Assembly (NCBI RefSeq): GCF_030056705.1
Contig: NZ_JASHIC010000048.1
Span: 1-32,289 of the forward strand
Source of the DNA: Flectobacillus longus
Lineage (GTDB): Bacteria > Bacteroidota > Bacteroidia > Cytophagales > Spirosomataceae
Length of the DNA stretch: 32,289 bases
Direction of reading: 5' to 3'
Of the stretch, positions 1-7,003 are shown in pieces. Position numbers and translations under genes: made by a program. Position 1 is the first letter of the stretch, and each line of letters begins with the position of its first letter. Under the pieces are notes generated by a model. That model was given only the letters and a program-made list of their open reading frames with translations, searched no databases and was not told the DNA's origin.

Positions 1-46
1 TAAGAATCTTGGCAATTTCGGTCGGACTAAATTTGCTCCTTTTCAT
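1..46 (-). CDS. IS3-family transposase OrfA, N-terminal fragment
   Basis: Only the first 15 codons are inside the window, reading MKRSKFSPTEIAKIL. This matches the start of IS3/IS911-type OrfA proteins, which open with M-[KR]-[KR]-S-[KR]-F followed by the first helix of an HTH_Tnp_1/HTH-28 DNA-binding domain. OrfA normally binds the terminal repeats and is fused to the DDE catalytic OrfB by programmed frameshifting; that part is not visible. The gene is cut by the window edge, not by a visible mutation. Family assignment rests on a short match. Confidence 0.55.
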   Translation of the reverse strand, partial: MKRSKFSPTEIAKIL

Positions 47-119
47 AATACTTACCTAAAGTTAAAAAATATCACACTTTTTAAACTTTTAATCCGTACT
101 ATTTTTGGGGAAGCTTACA
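1..119 (-). mobile_element. End of an IS3-type insertion sequence (partial)
   Basis: The first 119 bases hold the beginning of a leftward transposase gene and about 70 bases of upstream sequence. Read on the minus strand, the stretch starts with TGTAAGCTTCCCCAAAAATA, which begins TGT and has a C-run as many IS3-family terminal inverted repeats do; it is placed at 119..100. The other end of the element is outside the window, so neither the matching inverted repeat nor a target-site duplication can be checked. The exact boundary is inferred. The element lies 20 bases from the stop codon of the HMA-domain gene. Confidence 0.5.
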
Positions 120-138
120 ATCTTTCACTAAACATATT

Positions 139-480
139 TTAGTGTTTCATTCCCTTGCTCGTCTTTTGGCAACAACTTGGAAGTTTGCTATGTGCCTCCT
201 CATTTTTTTGTACTTCGTCGGCATCGTAACCTGTCTCTGTAATCACTTTTTTAAGGGCTTCAACATTGGTTTTCTTCGGGTTAAAAGTCACAGAAACGAC
301 TTTATCATCCAAATTAAGATTCACGTCTTTAACGCCCTTCGTAAATGCCAAACGTTTCTCGATGCGCTCTTTGCACATTTCACAAATAGCCGATGTTTTG
401 ATTTTTACTGTTGATGGATTATCTGCAAATGATAAAAATGTAGTGAGTATCAATACCCACATAATTGCTAGCTTTTTCAT
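139..480 (-). CDS. Secreted heavy-metal-associated (HMA) domain protein
   Basis: A 113-residue protein with an N-terminal signal peptide (residues 1-19, ending SFA) and one ferredoxin-like HMA domain (about 24-92). The metal-binding motif is Cys-Glu-Met-Cys at 33-36, and the usual Gly-Tyr-Asp near the domain end is at 84-86. HMA domains bind Cu(I), or Hg(II)/Zn(II) in relatives such as MerP, and hand the ion to partner proteins. A second Cys-Cys pair at 103-104, beyond the domain, could add a metal site. It is the last gene of a leftward five-gene cluster with a metal-binding lipoprotein and a TonB-dependent receptor. A periplasmic copper carrier is the likeliest role; the metal itself is inferred. 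Confidence 0.85.
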   Translation of the reverse strand: MKKLAIMWVLILTTFLSFADNPSTVKIKTSAICEMCKERIEKRLAFTKGVKDVNLNLDDKVVSVTFNPKKTNVEALKKVITETGYDADEVQKNEEAHSKLPSCCQKTSKGMKH

Positions 481-519
481 GTTGATGTTTATTAGAAGTT
501 TAAAATAACAATTAAATTG

Positions 520-566
520 GATGAGTTAAGAACAAGACGTCTATGCCACTATATTCTTAACTCATC
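520..566. other. 13-bp perfect inverted repeat between two metal genes
   Basis: GATGAGTTAAGAA (520-532) and its exact reverse complement (554-566) flank a 21-base loop that itself contains the palindrome AGACGTCT. It begins 8 bases after the stop of the HMBD lipoprotein gene in the direction of transcription. On the minus strand no U-run follows, so it is not a textbook terminator for this operon; on the plus strand GTTTTT follows. It may act as an RNA-processing or partial termination element. Confidence 0.5.
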
Positions 567-574
567 GTTTTTGC

Positions 575-814
575 TTACTTTACCTCAGCCAAATCCATAC
601 CACAAGATGGGCATTTTCCAGCTTGAGCATACGTTTTTTCTCCCTCACATTTCATTGGGCATTTATAAGCTTTTGTGCTATCGCTGTGTGCTTCTGCATG
701 TTGAGTCGAATCTGCTGCTACAGCTTCTGTTTTTGTTTCTTCTTTCGCAGCTTCTTTTTGTCCACATGATGCCAATCCTGTTGCAAGCATCGCTAATACC
801 AATAGTTTTTTCAT
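575..814 (-). CDS. Heavy-metal-binding-domain (HMBD) lipoprotein
   Basis: A 79-residue lipoprotein: the lipobox Leu-Ala-Ser-Cys puts the lipidated cysteine at residue 17, followed by a Glu/Lys/Ala/His-rich linker. The C-terminal part matches the heavy-metal binding domain seen at the N-terminus of CusB-type adaptors and copper P-type ATPases: Tyr-Lys-Cys-Pro-Met-Lys-Cys, then Gly-Lys-Cys-Pro-Ser-Cys-Gly-Met-Asp-Leu. The Cys and Met residues are likely ligands for Cu(I)/Ag(I). Here the domain stands alone, tethered to a membrane, which suggests a metal buffer or relay in the envelope. It lies 45 bases after the TonB-dependent receptor gene and before the HMA gene, consistent with one operon. 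Confidence 0.82.
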   Translation of the reverse strand: MKKLLVLAMLATGLASCGQKEAAKEETKTEAVAADSTQHAEAHSDSTKAYKCPMKCEGEKTYAQAGKCPSCGMDLAEVK

Positions 815-859
815 GAGTTTGATTTTTAAATTGAGTTTATGAATAAATTTACTTTTATA

Positions 860-3109
860 CTAAACTTTCGAAGGAATTTTCCAGCGCATTCCTACGTACA
901 CCATTCTACCTGTGATAGGTCCCCACACCATAGAAGCATCAAAATGTTGGCTAAATGGGTTACTAGCACTCATAATTGGATTATTTTGTCTAAATCCTGT
1001 CAGGTTTTCCCCTCCAACATATAGCTCCCAACGATAAAACCCTCTGGTAACTTGTGCATTAATATTAGAAAAAGCTGGAGCATATACAGGCTCTGAATCT
1101 ATGGTTTGAACATGCTCATGGCTTGCATCAGGAATACGACGTTTGCCATTCCACTGCCATGTAAGGTCAAATTTCCATTTGTCAAACTTGGTAGCATAAC
1201 CTACATTTACGAGAACTCTGTCTCGGTTGACAAACATTTTGGGTAACAAAGCCAATTCTCCTGAGCTTGTCACTATATCATTTTTTACATCAAATAAGCG
1301 GTAGGCCAATTTCACATCCATTCGTTTGATGGGAGAATAATTCAGCTCAGCCTGAAAACTGTTAGAATAGCTTTTGCCTCGCTGATTATAAAATTTGATA
1401 TAATACGCCGATTCCATATCTACAGTCAATTGATTATTGAAATCGGTACGATAATAATCTAAGGTCAAATTGGCATTGCGAGTACCCACTTTAAAGTCAT
1501 GACTTATACTTGCGCCATAATTCCATGATTCCTCAGGGCGAATTTGATCGAGTACCAATAATTGTCTTGAGTTAACTAACATCGCAAAGTTTTCGGCAAT
1601 GGCATTGGGCATTCTCCAACCTTTACCTGCGCTTGCCCGCAAATGTGTATTACTCGACAGGTCATATTTTGCATGAATTCTTGGGGTAAAACGATTTCCA
1701 TAAAGATTATGAAAATCCATACGTCCACCCAAGACCAAGGTGAATTTTTCAGGAATCACATAAGTATATTCACCAAACACCCCTGGCACTAGCTCATTGC
1801 GATGAAAAGCAGAATCTAAATAACTTTCACGATATGAATCCGCTATAAAACTTGCTCCTACTTTATAGGTATGATTGGTATTGTCGATGATATTTTGATA
1901 AATCAAATTACTATAAAAAGTCTTCTGCAAACCTGTATAACTACGAGATGTCAACCCAAAATACGCATTAGCATCATGCACAGAAGCATTCATTATAAAG
2001 CCCAAGCCTTTGTAAGGTTTTTCTGGAAAAAGCGCTGCAATCTTCGCAAATGCCTCTACCCTTTTGGTTCTATTGCCAAACTCGTAATAAGGCTTATTGA
2101 TAAAATCAGCAGCGTTTTGCCCCCCTGTTCTATTTTCATACAAACCTTTTATGCCAAATTGTGCCATCATACGGTCAGACTGATATTTCCAACGATTGAG
2201 TGCAGTAGCCAAACCAAATAACGGCATATCTCTAAACGTATCGTTGTTTTGGTCAATCGAAATACTTTGTCCCGAACCATGCGTCAACAAACCTACCGAC
2301 CACTTATCATTGAATTTGCGAGCAGTATTAATATTCAACTCCCCACGACCAAAAGAATTGATATAGGTATTCACATACAGTTTGTCTGAATCATCTGGTT
2401 TTTGGAGCTCTACATTCAATGCTCCAGTCATTGATTCATAGCCATTTACAACCGAACTTGCGCCTTTTGATACATCAATCGAAGAAATCCAAGTACCAGG
2501 AATATAGTTTAATCCAAAAGTAGTTGCCAACCCACGAACACTTGGTATATTCTCCACATTGGTTTGTACATAATTACCTGACAAACCCAACATCTGAATT
2601 TGTTTAGAACCCGTAATCGCATCAGCATAGCTTACAGATACAGAAGCATTTGTCTCAAAGCTTTCTGATAAATTACAACACGCAGCTTTTGCCAATGTTT
2701 TGGTATTAATAAACTCTGTTTGTATAGGATTTAGTCGGTCGATATTGGTAGGAGATGAAGTAACCGTTACTTCGTTAAGCTGACCAGCTACTTGCAAAAG
2801 TACTTTCACAAAACCAGTGGTGTGTACCATAAGCGTATCAGTTTTGTAGCCTACAAAACTTACGATAAGCTCATGATTTTCAGGCTTTTTCGAGATAGAA
2901 AAATTTCCCTCTGTATCGGTAAGTACACCACTTTTGGCATTGGCCCAGCGCACACTAGCACCAATAAGAGGCTCTAAAGAGTTATCACTTTTTTGCTCAT
3001 AAACAGCGCCTTTTACTACTGTTTGAGCCATGATTGAATAAGAAGAAATAAAGAGCAGGATTACTCCAAGAATTATACTAGGAATCAACCCATTATAGGT
3101 AGTTTTCAT
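860..3109 (-). CDS. TonB-dependent receptor, probable metal (copper) type
   Basis: An outer-membrane receptor of 749 residues. A signal peptide (about 1-28, ending IMA-Q) precedes a carboxypeptidase-regulatory-like domain (about 30-106), a TonB-box-like LNEVTVTS (111-118), a plug (about 120-235) with a Cys-Cys pair at 144-145, and a 22-strand-type barrel. The plug segment around CCNLSESFETN and KQIQMLGL belongs to a Bacteroidota receptor group often found beside heavy-metal genes. The ATG at 3109 fits the signal peptide; a longer frame to 3163 only adds residues in front of it, and the ATG at 3121 is also possible. Neighbours with HMA and HMBD domains suggest copper or a copper chelate as ligand. 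Transport is expected to need TonB-ExbB-ExbD, which are not in this window. Confidence 0.88.
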   Translation of the reverse strand: MKTTYNGLIPSIILGVILLFISSYSIMAQTVVKGAVYEQKSDNSLEPLIGASVRWANAKSGVLTDTEGNFSISKKPENHELIVSFVGYKTDTLMVHTTGFVKVLLQVAGQLNEVTVTSSPTNIDRLNPIQTEFINTKTLAKAACCNLSESFETNASVSVSYADAITGSKQIQMLGLSGNYVQTNVENIPSVRGLATTFGLNYIPGTWISSIDVSKGASSVVNGYESMTGALNVELQKPDDSDKLYVNTYINSFGRGELNINTARKFNDKWSVGLLTHGSGQSISIDQNNDTFRDMPLFGLATALNRWKYQSDRMMAQFGIKGLYENRTGGQNAADFINKPYYEFGNRTKRVEAFAKIAALFPEKPYKGLGFIMNASVHDANAYFGLTSRSYTGLQKTFYSNLIYQNIIDNTNHTYKVGASFIADSYRESYLDSAFHRNELVPGVFGEYTYVIPEKFTLVLGGRMDFHNLYGNRFTPRIHAKYDLSSNTHLRASAGKGWRMPNAIAENFAMLVNSRQLLVLDQIRPEESWNYGASISHDFKVGTRNANLTLDYYRTDFNNQLTVDMESAYYIKFYNQRGKSYSNSFQAELNYSPIKRMDVKLAYRLFDVKNDIVTSSGELALLPKMFVNRDRVLVNVGYATKFDKWKFDLTWQWNGKRRIPDASHEHVQTIDSEPVYAPAFSNINAQVTRGFYRWELYVGGENLTGFRQNNPIMSASNPFSQHFDASMVWGPITGRMVYVGMRWKIPSKV

Positions 3110-3201
3110 AAAATCTTTCATTTTGAGGAAATATAAAAAGTGAAGCATTTTCAAAAAATGCACACCACTAACACACTAATGATATTATCAAAAGTGTAAT
3201 C

Positions 3202-3636
3202 TCAAATGAGGAAAGATTGGATTTTAACAAGAATTTGGCGCCCCGAAGGTGGTGGCGCAGGGGAATGGTAATATAAAACAGAAGCTGTTTCGATAGGTAA
3301 AATCTCGTTGCGGAAAACCCACATCGGAGGCATTTGACTTTCCCAAATCAAAGAAACATGGTCAATCGAATCAGTATAGGTATTCTGATTTGATTCTGTT
3401 GTTACTTTAGCATGAAAAACCTTATCGTTACAGCATTTTGATTTTTTGTAAGAAGAGGATTTAGTTTGAAATTGCTTTTTTTCTTTAACAGAACAACAAC
3501 CTCGAACTTTACTTAATGACCAAACTTTCTCTCCTTTGATTTTGCAATAATGCTCATTCATAGCAAAGCCAGCGCTCGAAAGAAGCACTTGCAAAGCCAA
3601 AAAAAGGCAAAATATGCGTGAGAGAAAAAGTTTCAT
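3202..3636 (-). CDS. HYC_CC_PP-family exported cysteine-rich protein
   Basis: A 144-residue exported protein: signal peptide to about residue 25, then His-Tyr-Cys at 29-31, Cys-Cys at 47-48, a second Cys-Cys at 68-69 and Pro-Pro-Pro at 128-130 near the C-terminus. This series matches a Bacteroidota family named for its HYC, CC and PP motifs, whose biochemical role is unknown to me. Paired cysteines plus a histidine could bind Cu(I) or form disulfides. It starts 3 bases after the stop of the upstream small gene and precedes the TonB-dependent receptor, so co-transcription is likely. A role in delivering metal to, or sensing metal at, the receptor is inference. Confidence 0.72.
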   Translation of the reverse strand: MKLFLSRIFCLFLALQVLLSSAGFAMNEHYCKIKGEKVWSLSKVRGCCSVKEKKQFQTKSSSYKKSKCCNDKVFHAKVTTESNQNTYTDSIDHVSLIWESQMPPMWVFRNEILPIETASVLYYHSPAPPPSGRQILVKIQSFLI

Positions 3637-3639
3637 AAA

Positions 3640-3966
3640 TTACTTCAAATGGAACAGTGCATTAATAAAATTGATAAACACAACATGAAGACTATTGGCA
3701 ATCCATTGAATTAACGAATCGGTCACCCTTTTGTCAGAATCATCCGAATCTTGATTCGAATTGTTAGAGTTATTATCTTTTTTGTCCTTGTCTTGATCCA
3801 ACTTCAATTTTTCCAAACTTTGGCTAGAATCAGCTTTCATTTCTGATTGATGACGGCGATTCTCGAGAACCGTTGTTGGTTCAACCAAGCCAAAACTACT
3901 ACTACTGACCCATACGCCTAATAGTAATGTTAAAAGCAAAATTTTATTTTGAGTAGATGTTTTCAT
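3640..3966 (-). CDS. Small exported acidic/Asn-rich protein of unknown function
   Basis: A 108-residue protein that I do not recognise. A clear signal peptide (about 1-26, ending SSSFG) leads into a charged linker, then a low-complexity Asp/Asn/Lys/Ser tract (about 58-80) and a hydrophobic C-terminal helix (about 83-108) containing IQWIANSLHVVFINFINALF. The start at 3966 is preferred over the longer frame to 4017: it begins right at the signal peptide, and the longer start lies only 5 bases from the candidate -7 box. It is the first gene of the metal operon and is almost joined to the HYC_CC_PP gene. The acidic tract might weakly bind cations, but nothing proves this. Confidence 0.65.
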   Translation of the reverse strand: MKTSTQNKILLLTLLLGVWVSSSSFGLVEPTTVLENRRHQSEMKADSSQSLEKLKLDQDKDKKDNNSNNSNQDSDDSDKRVTDSLIQWIANSLHVVFINFINALFHLK

Positions 3967-4021
3967 AAAGAGAAGGTTATCAAGGTCAAAAGAGCATAAC
4001 TTTAAATGACATTGCAATTTA

Positions 4022-4053
4022 CAAAACTTCTCGATTCGAAAAAAAGTTTCAAA
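4022..4053 (-). promoter_or_regulatory. Candidate promoter of the metal operon
   Basis: On the minus strand, TTTG (4053-4050) is followed after 20 bases by AAGTTTTG (4029-4022), which differs from the Bacteroidota -7 consensus TAnnTTTG at one position. Spacing fits the -33/-7 pattern of the major sigma factor in this phylum. A transcript would start near 4015 and give a leader of about 50 bases before the ATG at 3966. Confidence 0.4.
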
Positions 4054-4092
4054 CGTTAATATTTGTTAACCCTCTAAAATATAAAATGTTAC

Positions 4093-4425
4093 CTAAAACA
4101 GCCTTGCTCCATTAGGAACACTTCGTTCTACAGTCGACAAAACAACCTCTCCGTCACTTTGTTCAAAACCAGTCACCAGCACCTCTGAAATAAAGTTAGC
4201 TATTTGTCGAGGAGGAAAATTCACCACACAAATCACCTGTCTGCCGATAAGCTCCTCTTTGGTGTAGAGCTTGGTAATTTGGGCAGAAGACTTTTTAATA
4301 CCAAGTTCTTCGCCCAAATCCACTTTGAGTTGATAAGCAGGCTTTTTCGCTTTTGGAAAATCCTGCACTTCGATGATAGTCCCCACACGGAGGTCTACTT
4401 TTTCAAAATCCTGCCAAGTTATCAT
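4093..4425 (-). CDS. csaA: CsaA-type tRNA-binding domain protein
   Basis: A 110-residue single-domain protein matching CsaA in full length. It opens with [16 protein letters not shown], the start of the OB-fold tRNA-binding domain also found in MetRS C-termini and Arc1p, and ends with the typical family signature VPNGARLF. CsaA is a dimeric cytoplasmic protein with chaperone-like and tRNA-binding activities; it was first described in Bacillus as a suppressor of secretion mutants. The ATG at 4425 is chosen because the domain starts immediately there; 23 further in-frame codons up to 4494 have no family counterpart. No functional link to neighbouring genes is evident. Confidence 0.88.
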   Translation of the reverse strand: MITWQDFEKVDLRVGTIIEVQDFPKAKKPAYQLKVDLGEELGIKKSSAQITKLYTKEELIGRQVICVVNFPPRQIANFISEVLVTGFEQSDGEVVLSTVERSVPNGARLF

Positions 4426-4736
4426 TAAATAAATTTCTTGATTCTTGTTAAAAAAAATGCGTAAACGGTCGATGATTGAGTAAACGGTTGACACCTTCCA
4501 CCCGTTATATCTTACATTTGTTACATATTTCTATACCAAATATTTACAGAAGTAATTGACCCTTAGGTCATCATGAATATTCTACACTAATCACGAATAA
4601 ACAAGTAATATCATGGGTTACAGATGTACACTTTTACCTTACCCCTTGCAAATTAATAGTTTAATCTTACACAAAAGTTCACTTAAATCTTAAATTAGAG
4701 AGAGGCAATTTCGATAGATTTTGCCTCTTTTTTTAT
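4426..4736. other. Intergenic stretch with a plus-strand terminator
   Basis: About 310 bases between two leftward genes. It holds the direct repeat GTAAACGGT at 4461-4469 and 4480-4488, a small dyad TGACCCTTAGGTCA near 4558, and a rightward terminator at 4701-4735. A 26-codon ATG frame at 4613-4693 sits just before that terminator but has no recognisable product. No tRNA or protein family was seen. Confidence 0.4.
4701..4735 (+). terminator. Rho-independent terminator facing right
   Basis: AGAGGCAA (4701-4708) pairs with TTGCCTCT (4721-4728) over a 12-base loop and runs into seven or more T residues on the plus strand. Both flanking genes read leftward, so on the plus strand it has no obvious gene to terminate. 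On the minus strand the stem is followed by CTCTAATTT, a poor U-run. Confidence 0.65.
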
Positions 4737-5558
4737 TTATTTTTTCAAAATTTCTTTTAAGTCTTCATAAGGAATCTCCAGCTCCGTGACTCCAAAAGCG
4801 TAGGCTTTAATTTCATACACATTATACAAAAATTTGAGCCCTTTGGAAGTTAATGTAAAATTATCATTCAGAATAAACTTTGCATTTTCGAAAAAATACC
4901 CATGTAGGTCGTCTAATGGCTCATTGGGCTTGAGTTTTTCATTGATTCTAAACTGCTTCTCTGCTATTGCCAGCAATTTTTGGTCAAATCCTTTTTCAAA
5001 CAAATCTTCTAGTTTTACTCTTTTCAAGGTTTCACGATTGTACACAAAGTAGTATTCCATACTGATAGGATGTGCACCGCCTTTAAACCAATTGGTATTG
5101 GCCTTGAGCATCAAATAGGTATCTGTCTGACGTTCGACTTTCAAACTTGCTTCCTCTATCCATGGCATCACAAAAAAGCCTCCAGGATTTTTCTCATTGG
5201 CATCTTCCGCATAATTCTTGCCTTCTTCAAGCGTTTGTGCGTATTCTTTGATGAAGGGTTCAGCTAGGTCGTCGACTTTCTTAGCAGGAACAACCGTGGA
5301 ATCAGAACTATCCTGAAAAATAGCAATCAAATCTGTTTGAATTTGCTGGTCTAATGCTTCATTTTTAAAAAAAGGATACTCAAAACGTACCGTTGCACAC
5401 AATGAATCTTCTTTTATACAGTTATCGCTTTTCTTTTCAAACTTTTTTAATTCATACGTTAAAGTATCGCTTGTTGCGGTTTCGAATGAATTGCCTGATT
5501 TTTTACAGCTTGCCAAGCCAACAACCAATATTGTAATCCCTAATAAGACTTTTTTCAT
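4737..5558 (-). CDS. DUF4163/DUF3298 (RsiV-like) lipoprotein
   Basis: A 273-residue lipoprotein with lipobox Leu-Ala-Ser-Cys (Cys18) followed by Lys-Lys. The central part (about 60-170) resembles the DUF4163 domain. The C-terminal part (about 170-270), with FKGGAHPISMEYYFVYN and LEDLFEKGFDQKLL, is the DUF3298 domain. This pair occurs in the extracellular part of the anti-sigma factor RsiV and in PdaC-type cell-wall deacetylases, where it can contact peptidoglycan or lysozyme. No transmembrane helix or catalytic domain is attached here. It is the third gene of a leftward group, 11 bases after the EamA transporter. An envelope-binding role is plausible; the ligand is unknown. Confidence 0.75.
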   Translation of the reverse strand: MKKVLLGITILVVGLASCKKSGNSFETATSDTLTYELKKFEKKSDNCIKEDSLCATVRFEYPFFKNEALDQQIQTDLIAIFQDSSDSTVVPAKKVDDLAEPFIKEYAQTLEEGKNYAEDANEKNPGGFFVMPWIEEASLKVERQTDTYLMLKANTNWFKGGAHPISMEYYFVYNRETLKRVKLEDLFEKGFDQKLLAIAEKQFRINEKLKPNEPLDDLHGYFFENAKFILNDNFTLTSKGLKFLYNVYEIKAYAFGVTELEIPYEDLKEILKK

Positions 5559-5569
5559 GGGTATATTTT

Positions 5570-6454
5570 TTATTTTGATTCCTTTTTGATGGAAATATAA
5601 ATGCCAGAAATAATGATACAGACAATGCCTAGAATAGTAATCGTATCGGGTAGTTTATCACCCAAAATTGTACCAAGAATCATCGCAAAGACTATACTGC
5701 TGTAACTTACTACTCCTACGATTCCAGCTTTTTCGGCTCCTAATGCTAGAGTATTGAAAATTTGCACGCCCATCGCTAAAAGTCCCATGAGCAATACCCA
5801 AAACCATTGCATGCCTTGTGGCATCACAAATTTTCCTATCATAAAATCCCAGCGATGATCGGTAATCCACTCGCCCAAAATCATGGATACAATGCTTGCC
5901 ACAACACCTGTAAGCATAAATGACATTACCACAGAACGGGTATCGTAATAGCGTTTTAATTCACGGATTGACAAAAAAGATAGAGCCGTAAAAATAGCAT
6001 AGTTTAATCCTGCCAAATGATGCTGTATTGGGATACGAACATCAGGCTTAAAAATCAATAGGATTCCAACAAAACCCATCCCAACAGCCGCCCATTGTTT
6101 TCGATTGAGGCGCTCATCTTTGGTTAAGAAATAGGAAAAAATAGCAAGAAATATGGGAAATGCTTGTCCATAGGTACTCGTTTGAGCCAAACCAATATGC
6201 GTAATGCAATAAAATAAGGTGTACAGAGAAATCGTCCCCATAATACCTCGTAAGGTCAGAAGACCAAACCGCCCTCCTACTTGCTGTAAAGGTCGCTTGA
6301 CGATGGAGGAAATAATAAAAATTAATCCTACAATATTTCGGAAAAACACCAGTTCGACCGAAGGAAATACTTTGCCCAATACCTTTGCAATGGCGCTCAT
6401 TATGGCAAAACATAAAGAGGACATTAGCATGTATTGAACACCTTTATTTTTCAT
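5570..6454 (-). CDS. EamA/DMT-superfamily transporter
   Basis: A 294-residue integral membrane protein with about ten hydrophobic segments arranged as two EamA halves (about 8-137 and 150-290). The typical early motif ELVFFRNIVGL is present, with Pro-Ile-Phe-Leu in helix 4. The drug/metabolite transporter superfamily includes exporters of amino acids, nucleobases and other small metabolites; the substrate cannot be read from sequence. Its start codon overlaps the end of the VOC gene by 11 bases (ATGAAAAATAA), a sign of translational coupling, and the DUF3298-type lipoprotein follows after 11 bases. Confidence 0.85.
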   Translation of the reverse strand: MKNKGVQYMLMSSLCFAIMSAIAKVLGKVFPSVELVFFRNIVGLIFIISSIVKRPLQQVGGRFGLLTLRGIMGTISLYTLFYCITHIGLAQTSTYGQAFPIFLAIFSYFLTKDERLNRKQWAAVGMGFVGILLIFKPDVRIPIQHHLAGLNYAIFTALSFLSIRELKRYYDTRSVVMSFMLTGVVASIVSMILGEWITDHRWDFMIGKFVMPQGMQWFWVLLMGLLAMGVQIFNTLALGAEKAGIVGVVSYSSIVFAMILGTILGDKLPDTITILGIVCIIISGIYISIKKESK

Positions 6455-6833
6455 AAAACTCTATGGGTAATCCATCAGGGTCGGCAAAAAAGAAAAACTC
6501 TTTGCCTGTTGTTTCGTCGATACGAACAGGCTCGCATTCGACCCCTTTTTGGGTAATTAATTGATGTACTAGTTTGACATCGTCGGTTTCAAAAGCAATA
6601 TGACGCAAACCAACTGCTTCGGGGCGTGACGGACGTGCTGGAGGATTAGGAAAAGAGAACAGTTCTATTTGATATAGACCATTTACTTTCAAATCCAGTT
6701 TGTACGAATCTCTTTGTTCACGATAAACCTCTTGTAGAATCTCAAAACCCATGATTTCGGTATAAAACTTTTTCGAAACCTCGTAATTACTACAAATAAT
6801 GGCGATATGATGAATATGATTGATAGGTAACAT
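6444..6833 (-). CDS. VOC-family metalloenzyme (glyoxalase I-like, YaeR type)
   Basis: A 129-residue single vicinal-oxygen-chelate protein. It begins INHIHHIAIIC and carries the four expected metal-ligand positions: His near residue 9, Glu in YQIELF, His in GLRHIAF and Glu in PIEFYEK at the end. The segment FPNPPARPSRPEAVGLRHIA is characteristic of the YaeR/GloA2 subgroup rather than of classical lactoylglutathione lyase. VOC enzymes use a divalent metal for isomerase, lyase or dioxygenase reactions; the substrate of this subgroup is not established. It is the first gene of a leftward operon with a DMT transporter, which may move a related metabolite. Confidence 0.82.
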   Translation of the reverse strand: MLPINHIHHIAIICSNYEVSKKFYTEIMGFEILQEVYREQRDSYKLDLKVNGLYQIELFSFPNPPARPSRPEAVGLRHIAFETDDVKLVHQLITQKGVECEPVRIDETTGKEFFFFADPDGLPIEFYEK

Positions 6834-7003
6834 GATGGGGATAGTTTAGATAAAAGATAAATGATGTTTGTGCAATACATTAACGATATTGATTACAGAA
6901 AGGCATTTAAACATAATCGGATATTTCCTTCCTGATAAAGAATCAAACTTTGTATCTTGCGAGCAAAATCATTTTTTCCGTTAACAAACGTATTAAACTA
7001 TCC

